This document shows positions 24,222 through 33,639 of a stretch of 64,000 nucleotides of DNA, piece after piece; the first letter of the stretch is position 1; every line of letters starts with the position of its first letter. Under the pieces are notes generated by a model, which worked only from the letters and a program-made list of their open reading frames with translations, was not told the origin of the DNA and searched no databases. The stretch lies in NCBI GenBank assembly GCA_963682055.1, contig OY821749.1, positions 7,862,336 through 7,926,335 of the forward strand, given 5' to 3'. Origin of the DNA: Primula veris. Taxonomy: Eukaryota; Streptophyta; Magnoliopsida; Ericales; Primulaceae. The position numbers were made by a program, and so were the translations under genes.

Positions 24222-24989
24222 CGAAAAGGGGGCTCAGACTCCTTGCCAATGGAGAGTACTCAAACTCTCCTTATAGTATCCGTTGGATGGATTTAAAAAT
24301 CATCTAAGGGTTGGAAATAGATTTAACAAAGAAAGAAAGGAAATAAAATAAAATAAAAGGAAATAAAGTACACTAGAAAGAATAAACATCTAAAAGGAAA
24401 CCAATTCAATCAGGGCTGAGTTTTCTCTCTATATAATTACAAAGGATTCTGTTCAGTCTTATTTTCAAATTGCTACAATTTAATTCGGATTGACTTAAGT
24501 TTCTTAAAGAAATTATATTTTAAACTTACAATGTGTTCAAGGTGTTCGTACAAATGCCTAAGAGAAAAACCATCTTCGTTTTCCATAAGAAAAAGTGCTT
24601 GATATGAAGATTTTGAATTAATCTTGACTTTTTCAATAAAATCAATTAACATGTAACTGATCAAAGACGCTGAATAAAAGTCTTTCGGATAACGCTTTTT
24701 GGTTTATCAGTTTCGTATTTTATCATTGCTTCACGGTCATATCCTTTTTTCTGATTTAAGATTTTCGGGTTGTGTATACATGATTGTAATGTAGCAACTT
24801 GGAAACAGTGACGATGAGTTAGCTATTTTTGTTTTGTTTTTGTCCAAAATCTGTTTTTTTTTACTTCCTTAATTAAAGCATTTTTCATTTTAGCTCTTGG
24901 ATGACTATTGCAAGATCTAAGGGATCAAAACTTTGGAGTTAGAGGCTTAGAGTACTCCTATCACTAAAAGAGTCTGAGGCGCTCTGTCC
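24222..24989. mobile_element. 768-bp non-autonomous Mutator-type element
   Basis: Flanked by a 9-base duplication GGTTCTCGC at 24213-24221 and 24990-24998. The ends are inverted but imperfect: GGCTCAGACTCC and GGAGAGTACTC on the left, AGAGTACTCCTA and AGAGTCTGAGGC on the right. A 9-bp duplication is typical of Mutator-like elements. Comparison with the uninterrupted right hAT arm shows the insertion precisely. No coding frame is recognised. Confidence 0.8.
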
Positions 24990-25067
24990 GGTTCTCGCTC
25001 GGTTAGCCTTCACACTACATTTGTTTGTCTATAATATTTTTTGGTATTTAACTAGGAGTATTAAGTA

Positions 25068-25620
25068 ATGGAAAACATAAAAATAGACCTTGTTGATGAT
25101 AATATAGAAATCGAAAATCTAGATGATAATAATAGTGCTACTCAATCTTGTGCGGTCAAATACAAAAAGAAATCTTGGGTTTGAGGTCATATTATAAAAT
25201 AAAGAAACTGGTAAAAGTCGTGCTCATAAAAAATTACCGATACTTGAGGCAATATGTAAGTATTGGAAAAAAAAAATCATGGTGGTAACTATTGGAATGG
25301 TACGACTAACTTAATGAATCACTACTACAGTGAATTGCAAACAACTTTAAATCGAGGTGCAAGACTTATTAGTCAAATTGTAAACATTTTTTACAAGGCT
25401 GCTAATGCTAGAAAGAAATAGTTACTTATATTCAAATGTCTCAATAACTTTTTGGATTTGGTGAAAACGATCATTTTGTTTCAATGATCTAAATAGCTTT
25501 TCACCCGGCTTTAAATTGATTACGTTTTTCATTAAAATTGATGGTAAAGTGTCAATAACTTCTAATTTTTGGGGCTTAAATAAAAAACAATATTATGTTT
25601 GTTTTACCGCCCATTATATT
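25068..25620 (+). pseudogene. hAT transposase remnant, left copy
   Basis: Reads MENIKIDLVDDNIEIENLDD and then a BED-finger-like segment KKKSWV*GH in which the conserved Trp codon is TGA. Only scraps of the core follow, ending near GTTTTACCGCCCA. It is internally deleted relative to the right copy. Confidence 0.65.
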
Positions 25621-25624
25621 TTCT

Positions 25625-26242
25625 TCAAACTTGTAGAATTAAATCACGATCAATACAGTGGGCGGTAAAACAAACATAATCTACTTTTTGAGTTGTATTC
25701 CAAAAATCATAAGTTATTGACACTTCACCATCAAACAGCTTGTTGAAAAACGTAATAAAATCACGTCTTCCTTTAAGATAATATTTCATAAAGTCGCATC
25801 TTATAGTTTTTCTAGATATTACTTTATAAGGCAGTTGAAAAGCTCTTTGAATCACTAAAACAAAATGCGGGTTTTCAGTAAATTCAAAAGTCTGTTGAGC
25901 CATTGTAAGGAACATTATAATTTTACCAGTATTTGCATCTTGATTTAAATTTGTTTTCAATTCACTGTTTTTTAATGTCGGTAATAGTGATTTATTAAGG
26001 TAGTCGTACCATTCTAAGAATTACAACCACGAAATTTTTGACAATACTTACATATTGTGTTAAGTATCATCATTTTTTTATGAGTGGAATTTCTTTCCGC
26101 TGTCTCTTTTATTGCATAATGAGCTCAAACCCAAGATTTCTCCTTATTTTTTTACCGCACAAGATTGAGTATGATTATTACCATCATCAAGATTTTCATT
26201 TTCTATATTATCATCAACAAGATCTATACTTATGTTTTCCAT
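25625..26242 (-). pseudogene. hAT transposase remnant, right copy
   Basis: Starts MENISIDLVDDNIENENLDD at 26242, then breaks by stops and frameshift in the BED-finger region, where the same TGG-to-TGA change as in the left copy occurs. From 25960 an open 111-residue frame holds hAT core wording: FQLPYKVISRKTIRCDF and SITYDFWNTTQKVDYVCFTAHCIDRDL. It stops at the palindrome centre, lacking the C-terminal dimerisation region. It is not functional. Confidence 0.75.
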
Positions 26243-26689
26243 TATTTAAATAGTTAAAAATATTAGACAAGCAAATACAGTGTAAGAAGCCTAACCGACT
26301 AAGAATCCCACCAACCGTGTTTCCTTGGATAACTTGTTGAACGGGTAATTACACGCAAACATTAGCTAGAAAATGAGAGAATTGGTTAATAATTGGTGAA
26401 AAAAATGAAGGTGAAGGAGTTGTATTTATAATAAAAAAAAAACATATAATATTAATCTTCCTATTTTTTTTTACACGGGGTTGTAGAAAATATATCACGT
26501 GAAGATTGAAGATATGAATATTAGTGATGCAAGGATATACAGATTGTAATAACAAATATTTATTTCATAGTATAATTTATGGAAGTATCAATAAAATAAA
26601 AGATACATAATATTAATTAATGCAAACAAAATATATATGACAACATATGAAATATATGGAATCAAACAAAAAGAATTATTTCATGTAAT

Positions 26690-28111
26690 ATATGGAAGTG
26701 CAATATATATGGAGTATATATGGAAAAATATATAAAATAAAAAAAACAATATGAAGTATAATAATTACAGGTACTCTTGGATTATTTGTGTTAACTTTCG
26801 AATTATTTCAGGTTTTGGATTTGGGAAATTTTCTGGCCGGTCCAGTTTTTGATCTTTTATTAATTGTAGGTCCAAAAAATATAATTTATTTAAGTTTTAA
26901 ACCAAAATATATATAAAAAAGACGAAAATAAAAAAACAAATGAAACATTAAAATTTGTATTTCTACGAGTCAATAATCTATATTTTACACGCCAAAGTTT
27001 ATTTAAATGTGAAAGTTTAATTTTAGACGTAAAATCTGTTAATAGAAGTCAATAATTTGTATTGGACATCGATTAAAACTTAAATAATTTTGGGTCCTAT
27101 ACTAGACTGAAACTCAAATAAGTCTAATTTTTTGAACATGCCAACAATTCAGATCAGAATTACATATGTGAAACTAAAATCTATATCCAATCCAATCCCA
27201 TAGCACTCACTTTGGGTATACCTAATATAATTTCCGGATCGGATTTTTAGTATCGGATTCAGATCGGACTTTGAATTTCGTTTTTTTTCCCGGCCCTAAC
27301 TAGTAGAATGAATGACGGCCAGTAACTGTATGTTTAATACCGTATCATCTCACAAAAGTTCCTAGAATGTAGAGTATTTTAGCTTGGATATAGTAATTCT
27401 TGTTGCGCACCAATATAAGTTGAAAGTTACCTTAAAAAACATGAGCGCACTCTCTTAGAAAATCATGTAGTAAATTAACATTAACCCTTGTGGTTTAATA
27501 GTGGCTTTCTCACATCTAATTGATTTCTGGTCTAGTTGATTTGGGGGATTTTCTTATATTGCGGTTTTTGATGAAAAGTGAAGCTGAAACTTCGAATACT
27601 TATAGGCTAAATGATTTGAAATTTCAACTTTTGAAGGCTTCGTGAAAAAACATATGAACTCAAAAAGGCCTTGCTTAATTACAAGTGGTGTGTAGAAATA
27701 TGTTTTCACTAATAGCTAGACGATGGCAATGGACTGGTTCTTAAGTAGTTGGCAGAGAATGCAGTAAAATAATTCAACATTAATTTGATTAAGTAATGTT
27801 TAAGAAGCCACCATGCGAATTGTGTGATGGTTGCGAGAGCTAAACAAATGATAAACAAGATGGAAGTGGTTATAAGAGGCCAGGCTGAGTTGCTATTGAA
27901 AATTTGATTTACATTGTATACACAAGTTTCTTATGTACAATAAGTACACTAGATCAGACTTAAAAACGAAATATAGTCTGACCAAACTAAACTAGACATT
28001 TAGTTAAATGCTGCAATCAAACAAGTCCTAAACTTGTTAAGTTGGTAAAAGAGGTATGTAAAAGTGTAGTATTATGATTTGTGTTTTACATGGAAGGTGA
28101 GTAATCTACAT
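26690..28111. other. non-genic; includes a hAT-like fragment at 27170-27298
   Basis: AT-rich DNA with no supported gene. The stretch ending GGCCCTA at 27298 is an inverted relative of 3764-3946 (shared GGTATACC, CCGATCCG-type words). Confidence 0.5.
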
Positions 28112-28191
28112 GTTGATATGGCCGAGTTGGTCTAAGGCGCCAGGTAAAGGCACTGGTCCGAAAGGTGTGGGTTTGAATTCCACTGTTAACA
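28112..28191 (+). tRNA. tRNA-Leu (AAG)-like, probably degenerate
   Basis: Eighty bases fold as a class II tRNA. The acceptor stem pairs GTTGATA with TGTTAAC, and the A-box is TGGCCGAGTTGG. A CCAG/CTGG anticodon stem encloses AAG, and the long variable arm precedes GTGGG/TCCAC of the T-arm. The whole resembles plant tRNA-Leu(AAG). Oddities are a G/A mismatch closing the anticodon loop, one base fewer in the variable arm, and a T-loop reading TTTGAAT, so B-box consensus is weakened. A T5 run (28206-28210) could end Pol III transcription. It may be a pseudogene. Confidence 0.7.
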
Positions 28192-28902
28192 TGCTATTAT
28201 TATTCATTTTTATATTCTTTTACAAATTCTTTTAATTATATAGTAACCACGTTGAGTATAGATCTTGTATCAAATGATACCATTTAAATGTTAGGTTGCA
28301 GTGTGATAAAAACGCTCCTCACTCTTGGCGTCACTAATCACAACAGGCTGTGCTTTCAAGAATCACTTCACCATTTTCTATCTTTACTCGCAATGAAAAC
28401 ATTTCTTCAATAATAGTACAATTTTAACAGGAAGAAAAAACCGAAGCGTTTCAATTGATGTTACAATATACTGTAATTACAACGGTATTGTTGATGATGG
28501 CAATCTTCCCTTTTCCTAGGTGGCATGGTGGCACCCTTCGAAGGTAGTGTCCACCATTCCACTGTTTCCATTTTCAATTCTTAAAGTAATGATATTAAAG
28601 AGTATTGAGTATAAATTGATGTTCATTGACTACAGCTAGGTGATTTAGCTAGTGCCTCCTTCAATATATTTATGATCAATTACAATTTAAGCAAAAAAGG
28701 ATTTATGTCAAAGCATAAAGTTAAAATTCATACAAGTCATTCTAAATTGTAAATATGATGATTAAATAAGAGTGACCAATATGAAAATGTTGAAGAAAAT
28801 CCAACTGATGTTTATCTTTTTGAAACGGGAAAATGTTAAAATATCAAACCAGACAAAAGAGAAAGAAACCAAATTCCAAAAAATTAAAGTTAACAAATAA
28901 AA
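28192..28902. other. intergenic, no gene seen
   Basis: AT-rich DNA between the tRNA-like gene and the MADS gene 3' end. No feature can be supported beyond a likely 3' untranslated region next to 28903. Confidence 0.5.
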
Positions 28903-30123
28903 TCAAATAGAACCATCACGAAAGTCGACACCAAATCCATGGGAGGGCACTGAACCATCTAACTCGGGTACTCCGTCAATTGAACCAACATTGTTGTTAG
29001 CAACTCCGGTTGAACTTGCACCATTTGTACTTGGCAAACCGCGATCACTCTCAGCATTGAACAACCAACCACTAGCATCGTTATTAGCAGCTCCGGATGA
29101 ACTTGCACCATTTGTACTTGGCAAACCGTGACCACTCCCAGCATTGAACAACCAACCACTAGAATTGTTGTTAGCAACTCCGGATGAACTTGCACCATAT
29201 GTACTTGAAAAAATGTGACCACTCCCAGCATTGAACAATGAACAAGTAGAACCACCATAGAAACTATCGCCACCACTGCTATTGAAATGGCCACCGTCAT
29301 TTATATTGAGACTTCGGGTATACGGTGAATAGCGACGACTAAAAGAACTATTCCCATTATGATGAGACATACCATCACTACCGCGATAAACATTTCCACT
29401 ACTCCCACTACTTCCACTGCCTTCACCAAATTCGTATACATTTAGTCCTGGGAAAGCTGGCAAACCACGACCATTAGACGACCTAGGCCAATTATTCATA
29501 GACCAATTTCCAGCACCGCGAGAAACACCAATGCCTTCGTTACCTTCATACACATTTAGCGCTGGGGAAAGTGGCAAAGCATGACCACTGAAGAAATTAA
29601 GCCTATTTGTAAATGACCAACCACTACCATCGCCACCGACATTACTGCTACCTTCGTTTACTTGATATAAATTGAGCCCTGGGAGAGTTGGCAAACCATT
29701 TCCACTTCCATCCTCATTGTAAGCGGGCCCCACTAACGGCATTAGCATATGCGTATGGAGACCATCATTGACAGTTGGGGAATCATAGTTTTGTTGTCCC
29801 ACAATGACTCTTGCTTCGATTTCCCTCTTTACATTAGCCTTTAGATTTTTTAGAGATGCAACTGATTGCTTGAGTTGAGATAAGTTCTCAGACGCACCCC
29901 AATACTGGTTGCGACTCTGCGCCAGAGTAAGGTCTAGGTCTTTACCACACTTTATCTTATCCTCAAGGTTGTTTTCAACTGTTTCTAGTTCCGTAATCTT
30001 TCTAGTCACATGTTCGTTACGCTGAACTTGTATTTGTTGTTCCATATAGGACATAGGCTGAGGGTTCCTAGTTAGGAACTTGTTAGCCACGACTTCAAGG
30101 CTAGGGTGAGCAAATGAGTAAAC
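28903..30123 (-). CDS. AGL62-like type I MADS-box gene, exon 2
   Basis: This exon (1221 bases, 406 residues plus TGA) completes a 468-residue protein with exon 1 at 32612-32797. The acceptor GATCAG at 30124-30129 (minus) joins in phase 0, giving SPGDK/VYSFAHPSLEVVANKFL, the type I MADS continuation. Residues about 85-165 form a coiled-coil region (NEHVTRKITELETVENNLEDKI...YWGASENLSQLKQSVASLKN) that matches the AGL62 group. The remainder is Gly/Ser/Asn-rich with two repeat families: three GL..PGLNVYE-type units and three 29-residue units (LFNAGSGHG...NGASSSG) at about 28985-29245. AGL62-type factors act in the nucleus of endosperm, usually as heterodimers; that role is family knowledge, not shown here. 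No stop or frameshift interrupts the model. Confidence 0.85.
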   Translation of the reverse strand, partial: VYSFAHPSLEVVANKFLTRNPQPMSYMEQQIQVQRNEHVTRKITELETVENNLEDKIKCGKDLDLTLAQSRNQYWGASENLSQLKQSVASLKNLKANVKREIEARVIVGQQNYDSPTVNDGLHTHMLMPLVGPAYNEDGSGNGLPTLPGLNLYQVNEGSSNVGGDGSGWSFTNRLNFFSGHALPLSPALNVYEGNEGIGVSRGAGNWSMNNWPRSSNGRGLPAFPGLNVYEFGEGSGSSGSSGNVYRGSDGMSHHNGNSSFSRRYSPYTRSLNINDGGHFNSSGGDSFYGGSTCSLFNAGSGHIFSSTYGASSSGVANNNSSGWLFNAGSGHGLPSTNGASSSGAANNDASGWLFNAESDRGLPSTNGASSTGVANNNVGSIDGVPELDGSVPSHGFGVDFRDGSI

Positions 30124-30838
30124 CTGATCAAGAATTGAGCTTTCTTATTATTACTAACTCTATAAAAGTTTAGTATAAAATCAATTACAATAGAAACTGT
30201 AGTTTGGTTTTATTTTGGTAGACTCCTTTAGTGAAACAATGAAATGAACATGACCTTGCGTATATGTAGAGATCATCTTGAAGGGTTTCAAATGTCATTG
30301 AAAGTCCTTTGTGTATAAATGTATATATTTTTTGGCCAGCCACGCAGACTTTATTGGCTCAAGTATCTTAGTTTTTGGTTAAATATCTATCGTTCTAATT
30401 ATGTAGTACTAATTAGTATTGATCTTTTATTACATTTCCTTTTATGAAATTACTCATAAATCTGACATAAATATAATTTAAATAAGTAGCATGGGTAGTA
30501 TGATCGACTAGAATATGTTAAGATTAAAATTAAAAACATAAAATACGATTTTTATACTTAGCCAACACTTAATAGTAATCTAATATGTAGATTTAGAAAT
30601 ATAGGTATATATAAATATATACTAGCGGACCTGCCCACCTGATGGGTATGAATTAAAAAAAAAAATCTGTAACCCGTTATAGTAGAATCTTCGATGGATG
30701 CTAACGTGAAATAACAGTTATTTTTATTTTAGCAGTTTTATTTAGCAGTTTTTTTATTTGTAATTTTTCAAACTATCAATACTATTTTGCAAATATTTGT
30801 TTCAAGGCCTTATAAGACCTCTAAACATAAAGTAATGG

Positions 30839-30873
<35 letters not shown>

Positions 30874-32611
30874 AATAGCTGAAAATTAAATATATATAAT
30901 TTTATTTCGGGAATCCGACGGCTATTCGACAATATTTAAAATCAACACCCCTCCTGATCTAAAAAATGAATGGGCTGGGAAAATTCTCGACAGAGTCGAG
31001 TCGCATTTGTTTGGATTGAAGGAGTTTCGTGTCGGGATCGGATCGGGTGGCGGGATTAGGCCGAGTTACAAGTATTTTACCCTTTACTAGTTATGTCCAT
31101 CATTATATTTGGTCATTGAGCCTAAATGTTCACAACACAACTGGAAGTTCACATTTGGCAATAAAACATAAAATCAACCAGTTTTCTACTTAATAATCCA
31201 AAAAAGTTTTTTGTATGTGTGGAATTCTTTCCAAGATTGATTTTGTCTATGTGTATATACAGTGTCGGCCCTATCGATTTGGCACCTATGCTTAGTCTAA
31301 ATTTCGGTGCCTTTAATTTATATCTAATATGGAAACAAAAAAATTTAATGATTAAAAATACCAAACATTAAAAATGGTAGATGATATAGAATAATGCTAA
31401 TGAGCCAGATAGACTCAACCAGACTCTCAACACACTAGTCATTAATCTAAATTTAGAATTTTATTTTCACCCCGAAATTTAAGAGTCTGCTATTCGGCCA
31501 TATATTTAATATTTTAAGTTTAGGGTAGTCTCAAATAGGGTTCTATAATATTATATTTGAGTTTTTATTTTGTTGAATCGTCAAATAAAATATATTAAAA
31601 TCATTAAAATTTTAAATATTTTTAATTAATATTTAAGTTTAGGGTAGTATCAAATAGGGTTATATAATATTATATTTGAGTTTTTATTTTGTTGAATTGT
31701 CAAATAAAATATATTAAAATCATTAAAAATTTAATATTTTTAATTAATATTTAAGTTTAGGGTATTCTCAACTAGGGTTCCATAAGTATTATATTTGAGG
31801 TTTTATTTTTGCTTTGGTTGGATGTCAAAAGAATTCTAAAAATTAAATAAAGAACTGTCTGGTAATCAGTCTGGTTGAGTCAGTCTGGTTCTATAGCATT
31901 ACTGAGATGATATATAAGTAAATGGTTATTGTCAAGAATGGTATAAATAGCCCCCTCTTATGTGTTGCTATAATGTTTTATATACATGTAGGGTCCGCAT
32001 AACTCCCTTCCCTTTGTAGTGTTTTGGAAGAAAAAAAATGGTATTAATAGAAATCCTAAGTCATTTTGAGAAACGAGATTCAAATCTATTAACCATCTGA
32101 CCAAACTCAGTTTCTTAATAAATATATATGTATGCCATATATATGTTATCTATAAATGTTATCTAGTTTTTTGACATAGTCATTGATAAGATATTGATTT
32201 AAAATGTTTTTCATGTGGGTGTCAAAAAGGGTGCTAAAAACGGTTGTTATTTAATTATTTCCTTATATATATCTATATGTATATATATATAATATTGAAT
32301 TTTCTAAATAACCCAATATTAAAAAAAAATGACGTCTATGGATCAGACGACATCTAAGCTCAAACGATAGTGTGGTTCACAGCAAGGTCGCCTTTCTGTA
32401 TATATTATGTGATAAGCGTTTAGACAACCCATGATGAACATTAGAATGCAAACATATTTAGATTAGCCACGGTACCGGATAATATTTGAAATATATTAGT
32501 CTAAGATTACATTTATAAATTAGTATATATGTGGAAAGGCAGATAAGCTCACGTGTCTTAGATAAGCTAATGAAATATAATAAAGAAAAATAAATGGTGC
32601 ATATATCTTAC
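30124..32611 (-). other. intron of the MADS gene (2488 bp)
   Basis: Donor AAG/GTAAGA at 32611 and acceptor GATCAG/GTT at 30124 keep frame 0. The intron holds a (TA)n microsatellite (30838-30866) and a Mutator-type MITE (31389-31904). Nothing else coding is seen. Confidence 0.8.
31389..31904. mobile_element. 516-bp Mutator-type MITE in the MADS intron
   Basis: Inverted ends of about 32 bases (TAATGCTAATGAGCC...GACTCAACCAGACT and its partner AGTCTGGTTGAGTCAGTCTG...AGCATTA) are flanked by a direct repeat AGATGATATA at 31379-31388 and 31905-31914. The interior carries about 2.5 copies of a ~119-bp tandem repeat beginning AAGTTTAGGGTAG (31516-31810). Confidence 0.78.
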
Positions 32612-32797
32612 CTTATCACCCGGAGATTGGACTGTGATTGCGATCTCGGCCTTAGTCATAATGGAGAGTTCAAATGCTTTCTTGAATAGACCGACCCTGC
32701 GCTTGGAGAAGGTGACGTGGCGATGGGATTCGTCTGTAATTTTCTCCAATTTTATCTTTTGGCGACCCTTGCCTTGTCTAGTATTACGACTCACCAT
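32612..32797 (-). CDS. AGL62-like type I MADS-box gene, exon 1 (MADS domain)
   Basis: Sixty-two codons from ATG (AACCATGG context) encode the MADS DNA-binding domain: GRQKIKLEKITDES, HVTFSKRRVGLFKKAFELS, TKAEIAITVQSPGDK. The Arg/Lys-rich helix and KKAFELS identify a type I (M-alpha-like) MADS protein, which binds CArG-type DNA. An upstream in-frame Met at 32872 is ignored because the region between does not resemble the family and the 32797 start gives the standard short N-terminus. The usual Cys of the domain (as in ELCTLCGAE) is absent here (ELSIMTKAE). A TATA box lies 92 bases upstream. Confidence 0.88.
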
Positions 32798-32888
32798 GGT
32801 TATCGATAAATTAGAAGTATGTAAATTGCTATATTGCAAATGAAATGTAATTGGATGAATGTTTTGTCTCAAGATGTATCTCTACAGG

Positions 32889-32898
32889 GTATTTATAG
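32889..32898 (-). promoter_or_regulatory. putative TATA box of the MADS gene
   Basis: CTATAAATAC on the minus strand, about 92 bases before the ATG. Confidence 0.55.
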
Positions 32899-33400
32899 TG
32901 TTTTCTAATACATGCATGTTACATCGCGAGTAAAAAATTAAATTTTGTAAGCACGAATCTGGCAAGACTTTTCATTAGACTAAACATTAATTTCTGGTCA
33001 ATTTACGTCTAAGTTACTTGCCTAAAGAGACAAGATGAACAATTAATATTCATAAATTTGTTATCTTTTATGTCTAGGCTAAATGATATTTATGTGATAA
33101 TATATTAATTTGTAGTTATCTTGTTGAATTAGTACATGAAAGATGTATCAACACTAAAAACTCAATAAATGATCAATGTATGTCATTTATTATTTTGTTT
33201 TCAAAAAAAGAAGAATAATTAACAAAATTTATAAAATTGACACGAATTTTTTGATACAGAACTACACATGTTTAATTACGTATCATGTTTCATTGCTATG
33301 GTGCAGTGAACTTTGGGCAAAAGTTTCTATATTTTTTTATTCAACTCACATTATGGAGTATTGATTAATAAAAGAGATCTAGTGGACCCCCTATTAATTT
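32899..33400. other. intergenic, MADS upstream region
   Basis: AT-rich, no gene seen. It ends at the left target duplication of the old Copia element. Confidence 0.5.
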
Positions 33401-33405
33401 AGATA

Positions 33406-33639
33406 TGTTGTAGGATATTATTGGCCACCTTGGGTCTTACTCTATTAGGCCTATCTTGGGCTTTTCTAGCATATGTAACCATATCCTCTATTATATAAAG
33501 AGGGTCAGGGGTCTCTTGATATATTTCTCTATACACTTATATTAATGAATAAACATTTCGTCTGTTATCTCTCATAGCTCTCTATATATCTATACATATA
33601 TCTATATATATCTATAACGAGCTAATATGTCACACAACA
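33406..33639 (+). repeat. 5' LTR of the old Copia element
   Basis: 234 bp, TG...CA, ending in a TCTATATA-rich tract before ACACAACA. It contains CTATTATATAAAGAGGG, a plausible TATA box. Confidence 0.9.

Larger units (their letters stand above)
23600..26680. mobile_element. two inverted hAT copies forming a large imperfect palindrome
   Basis: The left arm (about 23600-25620) and right arm (about 25625-26680) are inverted copies of one hAT element, meeting near 25622. Shared landmarks include TTTTTTCACCAATT, CAACAAGTTATCC, AATGGAAAACATAA and GTTTTACCGCCCA. The left arm is interrupted at 24222-24989 by another element. Both transposase copies are dead. Confidence 0.8.
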
